Shown piece after piece: positions 1-9,371 of a stretch of DNA of 56,574 bases. The notes beneath the pieces were generated by a model. It had not been told where the DNA came from, did no database searches, and saw nothing but the letters and a program-made list of their open reading frames with translations. Every line of letters begins with the position of its first letter. Within the stretch, counting starts at the first letter, position 1. The position numbers and the translations under genes were made by a program. Source of the stretch: an uncultured Chryseobacterium sp. (lineage in GTDB: Bacteria > Bacteroidota > Bacteroidia > Flavobacteriales > Weeksellaceae); NCBI GenBank assembly GCA_913777465.1, contig CAJYRQ010000031.1:1-56574 (forward strand), in the 5' to 3' direction.

Positions 1-74
1 AAGCGCACAATCTCGAAATAAGAAATTAAATATTCGGGAAGCAGTAATTTTAAAAGTTCGTTCTCACCAGACAT
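1..74 (-). CDS. ISAon1-type transposase, N-terminal fragment running off the left edge
   Basis: The minus strand from an ATG at 72-74 reads MSGENELLKLLLPEYLISY and continues FEIVR to the window edge, 24 residues in all. The E-LLK-LLPEYL--YFEIV pattern is what I know from the N-terminal region protein of ISAon1 insertion sequences, common in Flavobacteriia. Those elements split the transposase into a short N-terminal frame and a DDE catalytic frame; only the first residues are visible here. A perfect promoter lies just upstream (79-109). I cannot see an inverted-repeat end, so the right boundary of the element is unknown; it should lie between 75 and 180. Confidence 0.7.
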   Translation of the reverse strand, partial: MSGENELLKLLLPEYLISYFEIVR

Positions 75-78
75 GCAA

Positions 79-109
79 CAAAAATAAGACTTTATCTTTT
101 TCTCCCCAA
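79..109 (-). promoter_or_regulatory. Bacteroidetes-type promoter of the left-edge transposase
   Basis: On the minus strand a TTG (-33 element, complement of 107-109) is followed after exactly 20 nt by TATTTTTG (-7 element, complement of 79-86). This matches the TTG-N17-23-TAnnTTTG consensus of Bacteroidetes primary sigma factors. The -7 element ends only four bases before the transposase ATG, so the mRNA would be leaderless or nearly so. Confidence 0.6.
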
Positions 110-181
110 CTTTTGTAACTGATCCAAGATTTGTGATTGTTGTTACATTAACCACCATTTAACAAAAACTCCGTTAAAAAC

Positions 182-210
182 AAAAAAGTCACCTCGGATG
201 AGATGACTTT
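182..210 (-). terminator. Intrinsic terminator after the first tRNA-Phe
   Basis: Read on the minus strand, an 11-bp stem (arms 200-210 and 185-195, one G-U pair) with a 4-nt loop is followed by a six-T run (182-187). It lies three bases beyond the tRNA 3' end. Confidence 0.85.
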
Positions 211-213
211 AAG

Positions 214-286
214 TGGTTTCTCCAGGAATCGAACCAGGGACACATGGATTTTCAATCCATTGCTCTACCAACTGAGCTAAGAAACC
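214..286 (-). tRNA. tRNA-Phe (GAA)
   Basis: The minus strand folds into a full 73-nt cloverleaf. The acceptor stem is GGTTTCT/AGAAACC, the D-arm GCTC..GAGC, the anticodon stem ATGGA/TCCAT encloses loop TTGAAAA with anticodon GAA, and the T-arm carries GGTTCGATTCC. CCA is not encoded, so it must be added by the CCA-adding enzyme. An identical copy lies at 403-475, and each copy is followed by its own terminator. Confidence 0.97.
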
Positions 287-370
287 ATTTTGTACTTCGT
301 TTTGAAGTGGTGCAAAAGTAATAATAAATATTAAATCCTGCAAGGTTTATTTTAAAACAAGTTTGAAAAG

Positions 371-396
371 AAAACCACCTTTTTACAGGTGGTTTT
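371..396 (-). terminator. Intrinsic terminator after the second tRNA-Phe
   Basis: A perfect 10-bp inverted repeat AAAACCACCT/AGGTGGTTTT (371-380 and 387-396) encloses a 6-nt loop between the two tRNA genes, with T-rich sequence following on the minus strand. It would separate transcription of the two tRNA copies. Confidence 0.75.
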
Positions 397-402
397 TCTA
401 AG

Positions 403-475
403 TGGTTTCTCCAGGAATCGAACCAGGGACACATGGATTTTCAATCCATTGCTCTACCAACTGAGCTAAGAAACC
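403..475 (-). tRNA. tRNA-Phe (GAA), second copy
   Basis: All 73 nt are identical to the copy at 214-286, with the same GAA anticodon and no encoded CCA. The flanks also share short stretches on the 5' side (ttgtactTCGTt), which suggests a tandem duplication of tRNA plus leader. Confidence 0.97.
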
Positions 476-572
476 ATTCTTGTACTTCGTTGTTTTAAAG
501 TGATGCAAAAGTAGTAAGTTTTCGTATATGAAGCAAGTATTAACACTACTTTTTTTAATAAAACCTAAAAAC

Positions 573-2414
573 CTACTGATTTTCAACCGGATTATTTTCC
601 TGTTCCCTGCGGATCTGCTCGCTCATTTCCTCCAGTACAGGCTTAATGGTGCTTTCAGGAAGATCGCTTATCCGGATGTACATCAGCCCGTCAATGGCAT
701 CGTTGAAATTAGGATCTACATTAAAGGCAATTACCTTAGCATTCTGCTTGATGTATTTTTTAATTAAAACAGGCAGTCTCAGTTCCGGTTCAAGATCATC
801 GATGATTTTATCGAGCTTATTCAGATCAGATTCCATTTCCTCGAAAAACAAATGCTTGTCCCGGTCTCTGAGTTTTACCTTGTATTCATTTCTCGGCGTA
901 ATATATTGGGCCACGGCAGAATCGTAATAATTCGAACGCATGAACTCAATCATCAGCGATTTTGAGAATTCCGAAAATTTATTGGAAATACTCACACCGC
1001 CCATCAGGAATTTATGATCCGGGTTTCTCAGGCAGACATGAACAATCCCTCTCCACAAAAGGAAAAGGGGAAGCGGCTTCTGCTGGTATTCCTGGCAGAT
1101 GTAAGCACGGCCCATTTCGATCACCTTTTTAAAGAAAGGGTGGATGTCCTGCTCGAATTCAAAGAGTGAACTGGTATAGAATCCCCTGATTCCGGACTTC
1201 TTCATCACTTCTTTACCCAAAGCCATCCGGTAGGCTCCCACAAGCTTTTCCGCAGCACTGTCCCAGAGGAAAAGATGATGGTAATGCTTATCGTATTCAT
1301 CCAGGTCGAAAGGCAGGTTGCTCCCTTCACCCACAGCCCGGAAAGTGAGTTCACGCTGGCGTCCGATTTCCCTCATAATCGAAGGAATCTCTTCGTAAGT
1401 GGTAAAGTAGACTTCGTAATTCCCGTTGCTGAAAAACATTTTGTCCGTTCCTTTCAGTTTGGAAATATCCTTTAAAATATCTTCTTTCGGCGTTTCATCA
1501 ATGATATTCTGGACGATATTTTCTTCTTTTAACAAAGGGAACTTTACCGATAAGTTTTTAAGGTTGATGCTCTGCGCCAGGGATTTCCTTTTTTCATAAT
1601 AAGACTGCATCATGTAAACCTTGCGTTTCAGGTATTCACCCAGTTCTTCAATGGTTTCCATATCGTCCATGGCTTTTACCGTAATCGGCTTTCCGATCCT
1701 GATCCTGATCGGTTTTTCCCGGTCTTTCATCATTTCCGCAGGAAGCATGACGGTCTGTAAATTGGGATGGAGCTTCGCCACCTGGTAGAACATTCGGCTG
1801 TTTTTCGCATGGAAATACATAGGAACCACCGGCACTTTTGCCATTCGGATAAGCTTCAGTGCCGGTTTTTCCCAGTCTTTATCCAGTATTTCGCCGTAAG
1901 GATTGTTTTTATTGGAAACTTCCCCTGCCGGGAAAATCCCTACACAGCCGCCGTCTTGCAGGTGCTTCAGGGTTTCCCGCATTCCGGAAGAGCTGCTGTA
2001 TGCACCTTTTCTGTTTTCAAAAGGGTTAACGGAAATCACATACGGTTCCATCGGTTTGATTTTTTCCAGAAGGAAATTGCCCATCACCTTGAAATCCGGG
2101 CGCACTTCCGACAGAATCTTGCACATCAGGATTCCGTCGATCGCACCCAGCGGGTGGTTGGAAACCAGAATAAACGGCCCCGTTTTCGGAATTTTGGCCA
2201 GATCCTCTTCAAAAGCGATATAGCTTAAATTACGCTCTCTCACAAATGAGTCGAAAAAGTCTTTACCTTCCTTATCTTTCAGTTTGTCGTATAATTTATT
2301 TACTTCGTTGATCTTGGCAATGCTCATCACGGCAGAGGCCACAGGATTTTTCAGAAATCCTATCTTATGTAAGCCGGAAGCTTTAATTAAATCGTTTTTC
2401 GAAATTAAACTCAT
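573..2414 (-). CDS. olsF: Bifunctional acyltransferase, OlsF-type ornithine lipid synthase
   Basis: This 613-residue protein joins two acyltransferase domains. The N-terminal half is PlsC-like: SNHPLGAIDG at 85-94 carries the His/Asp catalytic pair, and FPAGEVS at 161-167 is the substrate-binding motif. The second half (about 340-520) resembles the GNAT-like hemolysin/OlsB domain, with the REL-FR-VGEG and YD-HY-HL stretches. This arrangement is that of OlsF, which makes ornithine lipids from ornithine and two acyl donors; a Flavobacterium johnsoniae member has been characterised. The family assignment is firm. The exact head group is inferred, since related fusions may make other aminolipids. 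It sits 22 nt downstream of an aspartate kinase gene and is probably cotranscribed. Two extra tRNA genes follow. Confidence 0.75.
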   Translation of the reverse strand: MSLISKNDLIKASGLHKIGFLKNPVASAVMSIAKINEVNKLYDKLKDKEGKDFFDSFVRERNLSYIAFEEDLAKIPKTGPFILVSNHPLGAIDGILMCKILSEVRPDFKVMGNFLLEKIKPMEPYVISVNPFENRKGAYSSSSGMRETLKHLQDGGCVGIFPAGEVSNKNNPYGEILDKDWEKPALKLIRMAKVPVVPMYFHAKNSRMFYQVAKLHPNLQTVMLPAEMMKDREKPIRIRIGKPITVKAMDDMETIEELGEYLKRKVYMMQSYYEKRKSLAQSINLKNLSVKFPLLKEENIVQNIIDETPKEDILKDISKLKGTDKMFFSNGNYEVYFTTYEEIPSIMREIGRQRELTFRAVGEGSNLPFDLDEYDKHYHHLFLWDSAAEKLVGAYRMALGKEVMKKSGIRGFYTSSLFEFEQDIHPFFKKVIEMGRAYICQEYQQKPLPLFLLWRGIVHVCLRNPDHKFLMGGVSISNKFSEFSKSLMIEFMRSNYYDSAVAQYITPRNEYKVKLRDRDKHLFFEEMESDLNKLDKIIDDLEPELRLPVLIKKYIKQNAKVIAFNVDPNFNDAIDGLMYIRISDLPESTIKPVLEEMSEQIRREQENNPVENQ

Positions 2415-2436
2415 GTGTGTTTAGTCGTAATTAGTT

Positions 2437-3675
2437 TTATTGTGTTACCATTTGAAGCGTATTCTTCGAAATCTGCTCCAATAATACACTTTTTTCCTGG
2501 TAAAATTGATCTATGTTCTCTATTTTAGCATTCCTTACCGTGAATAAAGATACATTTTTTACGATTTCCGTTTTAAAGGATTTCTGCAGTTCATCGTTTA
2601 GCTCATCGATCTGGTTGAATTTATCTTCCAGGCACAAAGCCAGCGAAATAGCAGAATTCTGCATTAAAGAGACTTTGATTTTATACTTGGATAAGTAGCC
2701 GAAAATTAAGCTCATGTGGTCTTCCGCAATGAAAGAGAAGTCCCTTGTTGAAATTTTCAGCAGGGTTTGGTTTTCCTTCAAAATATAAGATTCCTCACTC
2801 TGGTTATTTTCCGAAGCTCCGACCTTTGTTCCTGCTTTTGTGGGATCTACGAAAGACTTTACATAGAACGGGATGTTTTTCTGCTGAAGCGGCTGCAGGG
2901 TTTTCGGGTGGATAACGCTTGCCCCGTAATAAGCCATCTCGATCGCCTCTTCATAAGAAATATTGGAAAGCAGGGTAACATCCTTGAACTTTCGCGGATC
3001 TCCCGTCATCACACCCGGTACATCTTTCCAGATCGTCATGGCTTCTGCATTCAGGCAATAGGCAAAAATAGCCGCCGAATAATCGGAACCCTCTCTTCCC
3101 AGAGTTACCGTGAAATTATTTTCATCCGATCCGATGAAGCCTTGGGTCACATAGCAGATCTCTTTATTCAAGCTGGAAATAAATTCTTCGGTTTTTGCCC
3201 AGTCTACAACCCCTTCACGGTAAGAATTATCGGTTTTCACATAATCCCGGGCATCCAGCCACTGGTTCGTAAACTGGATCTCGTTCAGGTATTCGCTCAG
3301 GATTTTCGTAGAAATCATTTCCCCGCAGCTTACGACCTGGTCGTAAACGAAGTTATAATTCGGAGACTTGTTTCTGCGCAGGAAAGAATCAATATCATCA
3401 AAAAATAAATTGATTTCGGCAAAAACCGCATGGTTTTCCGGGAACAGGCCTTCCGCAATTTCAATGTGTTTCCGTTTTATCTTTTCAATCTCTGTTTGAT
3501 AGTTCTCCTTTCTGAAATAAAGTTCCACCACTTTTTCCAACTCATTCGTCGTCTTGCCCATCGCTGAAATTACCAGCAGACATTTGGCAAATCCCTGGCT
3601 TTTTAAAACCATAGACACGTTCTTTACGCTTTCAGCATCCTTTACCGATGCTCCACCAAACTTGAAAATTTTCAT
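2437..3675 (-). CDS. Monofunctional aspartate kinase
   Basis: Aspartate kinase phosphorylates L-aspartate in the first step of lysine, threonine and methionine synthesis and of the diaminopimelate pathway. The 412-residue protein begins with MKIFKFGGASVKDAESVKN, the family KFGG(T/S)S nucleotide motif, and carries TLGREGSDYSAA in the kinase core and the FYVKSF and ISTRDFSFIAEDH segments of the C-terminal ACT region. Its length suits a single-function enzyme without a fused homoserine dehydrogenase. A possible -7 box TAATTTTG lies on the minus strand at 3732-3739, about 55 nt upstream. Feedback specificity (Lys or Thr) cannot be read from the sequence. olsF follows after 22 nt. Confidence 0.92.
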   Translation of the reverse strand: MKIFKFGGASVKDAESVKNVSMVLKSQGFAKCLLVISAMGKTTNELEKVVELYFRKENYQTEIEKIKRKHIEIAEGLFPENHAVFAEINLFFDDIDSFLRRNKSPNYNFVYDQVVSCGEMISTKILSEYLNEIQFTNQWLDARDYVKTDNSYREGVVDWAKTEEFISSLNKEICYVTQGFIGSDENNFTVTLGREGSDYSAAIFAYCLNAEAMTIWKDVPGVMTGDPRKFKDVTLLSNISYEEAIEMAYYGASVIHPKTLQPLQQKNIPFYVKSFVDPTKAGTKVGASENNQSEESYILKENQTLLKISTRDFSFIAEDHMSLIFGYLSKYKIKVSLMQNSAISLALCLEDKFNQIDELNDELQKSFKTEIVKNVSLFTVRNAKIENIDQFYQEKSVLLEQISKNTLQMVTQ

Positions 3676-3991
3676 TAATTTGTTAATAATAAAATTGTTA
3701 GATAAAAATTATGGGAATATTTTACGGGGCTCAAAATTATAAATTTACAACGAGATATGAAATAGCCCATGAATTTCACCGGCTTAAGATTTTATTAAAA
3801 AATTAATAATACCCGTCAATCGTTCTTCCCGCATTGCCAAAAAGGGAAGGTATTTTTATGATAAGGTCTGCTTTCCGGGCTTAGATAAATGTTTATGTAG
3901 TTTACAGACAGGGGATTAAGGGCTTTTATTAATAATTCTTTTAAATTGTGATAAATTTTACGAAATTTGAGGAAATCGTAAAAAGAAAAAT
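3676..3991. other. Divergent promoter region between aspartate kinase and fbp
   Basis: This 316-bp AT-rich spacer separates two divergent genes. The minus strand has a -7-like TAATTTTG at 3732-3739 for the kinase gene. On the plus strand only weak candidates precede fbp (ACGAAATTTG near 3960). No open frame or RNA is convincing. Confidence 0.4.
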
Positions 3992-5008
3992 ATGTCAGAG
4001 CAACCATTACAGACCTTAGGAGAATTCCTTATTGAAAGACAGGACGATTTCCAGTATTCCACCGGAGAATTTTCCCGTCTGCTGAGCGCGATAAGGCTGG
4101 CTTCCAAAGTCGTAAACAGAGAAGTAAATAAAGCAGGGATCGTAGATATCGCCGGTGCTGCCGGGAACCAGAATATTCAGGGGGAAGAGCAGCAGAAACT
4201 GGATGTGATTGCCAACGAAATTTTTATTACGGCTCTGTCTCAGCGTGAGGTTGTCTGCGGAATCGCTTCCGAGGAAAATGATGATTTTATCGATATCAAA
4301 TGCGGTGAAAACGGGCACTTAAGCAAATATGTCGTGCTGATTGACCCATTGGACGGATCTTCAAATATTGACGTAAATGTTTCCGTAGGAACTATTTTCT
4401 CTATTTTCAGAAGGGTAACCGAGCCGGGGACCCCGGTGCAGATGGAAGACTTTTTACAGAAAGGAATCAACCAGATTGCGGCCGGATATATCATCTACGG
4501 TTCTTCTACCATGATCGTTTATACGACAGGAAACGGGGTGAACGGATTTACGCTCGACCCTTCTTTGGGAACCTATTATCTTTCCCATCCGAACATGACT
4601 TTTCCAAAGACCGGGAAAATCTATTCCATTAATGAAGGGAACTACATCAAATTTCCGCAGGGGGTAAAAAATTACCTTAAATACTGCCAGATGGAAGAGG
4701 GGGACCGGCCGTATACTTCAAGGTACATCGGTTCGCTGGTTGCCGATTTTCACAGGAATATGCTGAAAGGCGGAATTTATATTTATCCTTCTTATTCACA
4801 GGCACCTAACGGAAAACTCAGGCTGTTGTATGAGTGCAATCCGATGGCCTTCATTGCCGAACAGGCCGGGGGAAAAGCAACCGACGGTTTCAGAAGAATC
4901 CTGGAGATTGAACCTACTGAGCTTCACCAAAGAATCCCGTTTTTCTGCGGAAGCGTGGATATGGTGGAAAAAGCGGAGGAATTTATGCGAATCGACAGTG
5001 TAAAATAA
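3992..5008 (+). CDS. fbp: Fructose-1,6-bisphosphatase, class 1
   Basis: This enzyme hydrolyses fructose-1,6-bisphosphate to fructose-6-phosphate in gluconeogenesis, in the cytosol. The 338-residue product is full length for class 1. It has the metal-binding IASEEND (91-97), the active-site [13 protein letters not shown] (115-127), the SVGTIFSI segment, and the C-terminal [16 protein letters not shown] metal and substrate segment. The ATG follows an AT-rich leader without a Shine-Dalgarno sequence, as usual here. Its TAA overlaps the next ATG by one base, so translation of the two genes is probably coupled. Confidence 0.96.
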   Translation: MSEQPLQTLGEFLIERQDDFQYSTGEFSRLLSAIRLASKVVNREVNKAGIVDIAGAAGNQNIQGEEQQKLDVIANEIFITALSQREVVCGIASEENDDFIDIKCGENGHLSKYVVLIDPLDGSSNIDVNVSVGTIFSIFRRVTEPGTPVQMEDFLQKGINQIAAGYIIYGSSTMIVYTTGNGVNGFTLDPSLGTYYLSHPNMTFPKTGKIYSINEGNYIKFPQGVKNYLKYCQMEEGDRPYTSRYIGSLVADFHRNMLKGGIYIYPSYSQAPNGKLRLLYECNPMAFIAEQAGGKATDGFRRILEIEPTELHQRIPFFCGSVDMVEKAEEFMRIDSVK

Positions 5009-6027
5009 TGAAAGCAGAATATTTCAGATATTTATTGGAATTCAAACGCCCGAGTGGAACATCTCGCGGCGTTTTGCATGAAAAGGAAACCTTTATCCTT
5101 GAAGTTTCGGAAAACGGAAAAAAAGGAACCGGCGAGTGTGCCATCTTCCGGGGACTGAGTTTTGACGACCGGCCGGATTACGAAGAAAAGCTTCAGTGGC
5201 TGTGCGAAAACATCAGAGAGGATTCCGGATTTTTAAGAGGACAGCTGAAAGACTTTCCATCCATCTGGTTCGGATACGAACAGGCCATGCTGAATCTTAA
5301 ATATGGCGGAGATCTCTATTTTCCAAGTGAATTTACGGAAGGCAGATCGCCGATCATCATTAACGGACTGATCTGGATGGGCAGCATTGATTTTATGGAG
5401 GAACAGATCCGCGACAAGCTGGCTCAGGGATTTCATTGTATCAAATTAAAGATCGGGACCGACTGGAAATCCGAACATGAAATTCTGAAAGACCTGAGAC
5501 AGAAATTCTCAGGGGAAATCCTGGAACTGCGGGTGGATGCCAATGGCGGCTTTACCAAAGATGAAGCAAAAACCGTTCTTCAACAGCTTGCCGATTTACA
5601 GATCCATTCCATCGAGCAGCCGATAAAAGCAGGAAATACCGGTGATATGGCCGATTTATGTGCCGGAACACCAACACCGATTGCTTTGGACGAAGAATTA
5701 ATTGGGATTACCGACTTTAATGAAAAGAAAAAACTGCTGGAAACCATCAGGCCGCAATATATTATCCTGAAGCCGGCTCTTGTAGGAGGGTTTGCCGGTT
5801 CCGACGAATGGATTTCCCTGGCAGAACAACAAAATACCGGCTGGTGGATTACTTCTGCCCTGGAAAGCAATATCGGGCTGAATGCCATTGCCCAGTACAC
5901 TTTTACAAAAAAAAGTCCGATGCCGCAAGGATTGGGAACCGGAGCCTTATTTGTAAATAATTTTGAATCGCATCTTGATCTGCAGGGTGAATGGCTAAGA
6001 TTTAAAACCAAAGTGCAGGGGAGTTAA
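5008..6027 (+). CDS. menC: o-Succinylbenzoate synthase-like enolase superfamily enzyme
   Basis: A 339-residue enolase-superfamily protein of the muconate-lactonising/OSBS subgroup. The catalytic set is visible: K146-x-K148 (IKLKIG), metal ligands D177 (RVDANG), E203 (IEQPI) and D228 (ALDEEL), and the opposing base K255 (ILKPAL). In menaquinone synthesis OSBS dehydrates SHCHC to o-succinylbenzoate. The MenC call rests on this being the usual Bacteroidetes form and on an isochorismate synthase gene at 34.3 kb. Relatives in the same subgroup include N-succinylamino-acid racemases and dipeptide epimerases, so the substrate is less certain than the fold. The start overlaps the fbp stop by one base. 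Confidence 0.75.
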   Translation: MKAEYFRYLLEFKRPSGTSRGVLHEKETFILEVSENGKKGTGECAIFRGLSFDDRPDYEEKLQWLCENIREDSGFLRGQLKDFPSIWFGYEQAMLNLKYGGDLYFPSEFTEGRSPIIINGLIWMGSIDFMEEQIRDKLAQGFHCIKLKIGTDWKSEHEILKDLRQKFSGEILELRVDANGGFTKDEAKTVLQQLADLQIHSIEQPIKAGNTGDMADLCAGTPTPIALDEELIGITDFNEKKKLLETIRPQYIILKPALVGGFAGSDEWISLAEQQNTGWWITSALESNIGLNAIAQYTFTKKSPMPQGLGTGALFVNNFESHLDLQGEWLRFKTKVQGS

Positions 6028-6381
6028 TCCTTTGTGCTTTGCTTTTAGAAATTAAAACTTTCCGGAGATTTGTAAAAAAATCAGCTTATTTACAGAAATT
6101 AAAACAGCAGTAGTTTTCAGTTATTACCATTTTAATTTTATTTCGATGCAAATCGTTTGTGCTTTAAACTTCATACGCTTTATTAGATCACGTCTTTTAC
6201 GAAAATTGCTTTCTTAATGTATTCCAACAATGAAGAAAACTTGGTTCTTACTTTTTCCATGATATAAATTTTGTATTCCTTGATGTTTATGGTGAATGAG
6301 TTTACAATCTCTGTGCCATACTATGGTACCACAATTTATCAATAGTTGGTGATATTTGTCATGCCTGTTGAAAGGTGCTGG
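6028..6381. other. Intergenic stretch with no supported gene
   Basis: This 354-bp AT-rich spacer lies between convergent menC and the hydrolase gene. On the minus strand a short frame (about 6185-6330) ends with the 25 residues MEKVRTKFSSLLEYIKKAI plus FVKDVI. It lacks a promoter match and gives no family signal, so I treat it as noise or debris. I see no terminator hairpin, which is unusual between convergent genes. Confidence 0.35.
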
Positions 6382-7512
6382 CTAAGAGTTTATTGTGAAG
6401 GTATAGTCGTTGTTTTTTATTCTGCCGGTAACGAGATTCCGGTCGGTTCCATAAAGATTCTGGAAAATATCGTTCTGAACCATTGAGCTGGAAAGGTAAC
6501 CCCAGTGGTTCCCGACCTCGAATTTGAAAGAATTTAGGAGGTCATCTTCTGCAAAAGTGCAGTCGATGATGGAAACCACATCCTTTAAATGTTCAATATT
6601 GCTCGGTCCGTTCTTCCCAAGCCGTGGCGTCAGGATGTTCTTGGTGAACTGAGAAATGCCGAGAATCACATCTTTCCTGTTCAGATAAACGGAAATCCGG
6701 TTAGCCAACAAAGGTAATTTACTGAAAGAGTCCTCCGAATCTTTAAAGACCTTATAGCTCACATCCGAATTCAGCAGTAAGACCTGATCGATCACACGCA
6801 GGATGTTTTCCTTTTTTAAACTGTAGAGCATGCTCTGAAGCACACGGTTTCCCATCGAGTGGGCCATAATATGAATCCGCTGCTGGCAGGGAGCCAGATC
6901 GCGGTTTGAGAAAATATCTTTCAGGAACTGGGTATAAAAATAAAAAAGCCGCATCAGCGAGGTTCCGGAGTTAATGCTGGACGCTTTATCATCAAAATAC
7001 GTCAGCGGAACCATGCTGCCTGAAGCCGGCCAACTGATAAACAGGATATGTTCCACTGGCGATGCCGGATTATCAACAAAGATTTTTTTAAGATCGATAA
7101 TGGCTTTCAGTTCATCATCAAAATCATAAGCATACCTATGAATGAAGATCATCACATCACTTCTTTCTTTGGTAGAAGACATATTTTTATAAAGCTCGTA
7201 GAACATTCTTTGGGTTCCGCCCAAATTGTCTGCCGTTAATGGAGATTCTTTAATGCCTTTTTCAGCCAGTAACACCTCCAGTACTTCCTGATAGCCCTGC
7301 TTTTCAGGTTCTGAGAAAAGCGTATATTTTAAAATATTCCGGTTGGTATAATCTTTCTTTTTTCTTGTGGATTCGGGGGGTTCCCGGTAATCTTCAAAGT
7401 CGCATCTGGCAATTCTGAAATTAGGGATCGAATATTCATCATTGGAAAAAGAATCGGCTCTTTCACCTTTATGACGGATGATTTTTCTATTGCTGAGAAT
7501 ATAGACGGCCAT
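6382..7512 (-). CDS. Alpha/beta hydrolase of the DUF900 type
   Basis: The 376-residue protein has a serine-hydrolase nucleophile elbow AHSMGN (S219), preceded by the strand QRIHIM, and an oxyanion-type segment MIFIHRYAYDFDDEL near 121-135. A late GNHWGYLSS could supply the catalytic histidine, and LLLNSDVS the acid. These features fit DUF900-type hydrolases, whose substrates are mostly unknown. It has no signal peptide, so it is probably cytosolic. The gene stands alone, convergent to menC and divergent from glnS. Whether it is an esterase, lipase or peptidase cannot be decided here. Confidence 0.7.
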   Translation of the reverse strand: MAVYILSNRKIIRHKGERADSFSNDEYSIPNFRIARCDFEDYREPPESTRKKKDYTNRNILKYTLFSEPEKQGYQEVLEVLLAEKGIKESPLTADNLGGTQRMFYELYKNMSSTKERSDVMIFIHRYAYDFDDELKAIIDLKKIFVDNPASPVEHILFISWPASGSMVPLTYFDDKASSINSGTSLMRLFYFYTQFLKDIFSNRDLAPCQQRIHIMAHSMGNRVLQSMLYSLKKENILRVIDQVLLLNSDVSYKVFKDSEDSFSKLPLLANRISVYLNRKDVILGISQFTKNILTPRLGKNGPSNIEHLKDVVSIIDCTFAEDDLLNSFKFEVGNHWGYLSSSMVQNDIFQNLYGTDRNLVTGRIKNNDYTFTINS

Positions 7513-7602
7513 GTTACTAGATAATTTGAGTAAAGGTTTTTAGCTGGTCTAAATTAACTAAAAATACCATACCCGGATCATTTAATCATCATAAATTACT
7601 AC

Positions 7603-7633
7603 TTGGGTAAACCCTTAAATTTTCCTAAATTTG
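7603..7633 (+). promoter_or_regulatory. Bacteroidetes-type promoter of glnS
   Basis: TTG at 7603-7605, a 20-nt spacer and TAAATTTG at 7626-7633 match the TTG-N17-23-TAnnTTTG consensus. This leaves a leader of roughly 35 nt before the ATG at 7673. It is one of the two best promoter matches in the window. Confidence 0.65.
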
Positions 7634-7672
7634 CAAATTGTCGTGATACACGGCATCTTAAAGCGAATTTCA

Positions 7673-9346
7673 ATGGAAGAAGAAAAAAAATCACTCAATT
7701 TTATTGAGCAAATTATCGAAGATGATTTGGCAAACGGACTGAAAAGAGATCAGATCCGTTTCCGTTTTCCGCCCGAGCCAAACGGTTATCTGCATGTAGG
7801 TCATACCAAAGCGATCTGCATCAACTTCGGTTTGGGTGAAAAATATAATGCTCCCGTGAACCTTCGTTTCGACGATACGAATCCTGAAAAAGAAGAGCAG
7901 GAATTCGTGGATTCTATTATGAAAGACGTTGAATGGTTAGGTTTCAAATGGGATAAAGTATTGTACGCCTCCGATTACTTCCAGCAGCTTTATGATTGGG
8001 CGGTGCAGCTTATCAAAGAAGGGAAGGCGTATGTAGACGAGCAGCCTTCCGAAACGATTACCGAACAGCGAAAAAATCCGACAGAACCGGGTGTAGAATC
8101 CCCGTATCGAAACCGTCCTGTAGAAGAATCCCTGGATCTGTTCGAAAGAATGAAGAACGGTGAATTTGAAGAAGGAGCAATGTCCCTTCGTGCTAAGATC
8201 GATATGACGTCACCGAACATGAACATGCGTGATCCGGTGATGTACAGAATCCTGAAAAGGCCGCACCACAGAACGGGAACCGAATGGAAAATTTACCCGA
8301 TGTACGACTGGGCGCATGGAGAATCCGATTATATCGAGCAGATTTCGCACTCGCTGTGTTCTCTGGAGTTTGAAAACCACCGGCCGTTGTACAACTGGTA
8401 TCTGGATCAGGTGTATGAAGAAGGAAAGGTAAAGAACAAGCAAAGGGAATTTGCCAGAATGAACGTTTCTTATATGATTACTTCCAAAAGGAAACTGCAG
8501 CGGCTGATTGCTGAAAAGGCAGTGAACGGCTGGGATGATCCGAGAATGCCTACCATTTCCGGGATGAGAAGAAAAGGGTTTACCCCGGCTTCCATCAGGA
8601 ATTTTATTGAAAAAGTAGGGGTGGCCAAAAGAGAAAACCTGATTGAGCTTCAGCTGCTGGAATTCTGTGTACGCGAAGACCTGAATAAAGTAGCCAAGAG
8701 AGTCATGACCGTGGTAGACCCTGTGAAACTAGTCATCGAAAACTATCCTGAAGGTCAGGAAGAGTGGCTGGAAACCGAAAATAATCCGGAGCAGGAAAAT
8801 GCAGGAACGAGAGAAATTCCATTCTCCAGGGAACTGTATATTGAGCGTGAAGACTTCAAGGAAGAAGCCAATAATAAATTTTTCAGATTGAAATTAGGCG
8901 GTGAAGTACGTTTGAAATCCGCTTATATCATTAAAGGAGAAAGGGTAGAGAAGGATGAAAACGGAAACATTACGACCATCTACGCTACCTACGATGAAAA
9001 ATCCAAATCCGGAAGCGGAACGGAAGAAAGTTTAAGGAAAGTAAAAGGAACCATTCACTGGGTATCTGCGAAACATGCGATTCCGGTAGAAATCAGGAAC
9101 TACAACAGATTGTTTACCGTAGAGCAGCCGGACGCTGAAAAAGATGTGGACTTCCTGGATTTCATCAATCCGGATTCCGTGACAACCGTTCAGGGATTTG
9201 CCGAGCCGAACTTAAAAGATGTGGTTGTCGGAGAGCCGCTTCAGTTCCAGAGAATTGGCTATTTTACAAAAGATCAGGATTCTACGGATACAAATTTTGT
9301 ATTCAACAGAACCGTGACCTTAAAAGACTCTTATAAGCCGGAGTAG
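7673..9346 (+). CDS. glnS: Glutaminyl-tRNA synthetase
   Basis: A class I aminoacyl-tRNA synthetase that charges tRNA-Gln. The HIGH motif appears in PNGYLHVGHTKAIC, the KMSKS-like motif in MITSKRKLQ, and the GlnRS-typical FRFPPEPNG, WGDDPRMPTISGMRRKG-like (here NGWDDPRMPT) and C-terminal beta-barrel anticodon-binding regions follow in order. I chose the ATG at 7673 (MEEEKKSLNFIE, 557 residues). The in-frame TTG at 7631 lies inside the -7 promoter box, so it cannot be the start. A good terminator follows at 9372-9405. Confidence 0.96.
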   Translation: MEEEKKSLNFIEQIIEDDLANGLKRDQIRFRFPPEPNGYLHVGHTKAICINFGLGEKYNAPVNLRFDDTNPEKEEQEFVDSIMKDVEWLGFKWDKVLYASDYFQQLYDWAVQLIKEGKAYVDEQPSETITEQRKNPTEPGVESPYRNRPVEESLDLFERMKNGEFEEGAMSLRAKIDMTSPNMNMRDPVMYRILKRPHHRTGTEWKIYPMYDWAHGESDYIEQISHSLCSLEFENHRPLYNWYLDQVYEEGKVKNKQREFARMNVSYMITSKRKLQRLIAEKAVNGWDDPRMPTISGMRRKGFTPASIRNFIEKVGVAKRENLIELQLLEFCVREDLNKVAKRVMTVVDPVKLVIENYPEGQEEWLETENNPEQENAGTREIPFSRELYIEREDFKEEANNKFFRLKLGGEVRLKSAYIIKGERVEKDENGNITTIYATYDEKSKSGSGTEESLRKVKGTIHWVSAKHAIPVEIRNYNRLFTVEQPDAEKDVDFLDFINPDSVTTVQGFAEPNLKDVVVGEPLQFQRIGYFTKDQDSTDTNFVFNRTVTLKDSYKPE

Positions 9347-9371
9347 AAATTTATTTATACCATATAAATGA

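Noticed and set aside
1767-2228. Open frame on the plus strand opposite olsF
   Set aside because: It has unusual composition, no start context, and lies entirely over a conserved gene on the other strand; it is a shadow frame.
6185-6330. Small peptide frame in the menC-hydrolase spacer
   Set aside because: It has no promoter, terminator or conserved pattern, and its 25-codon ATG frame is as likely by chance.
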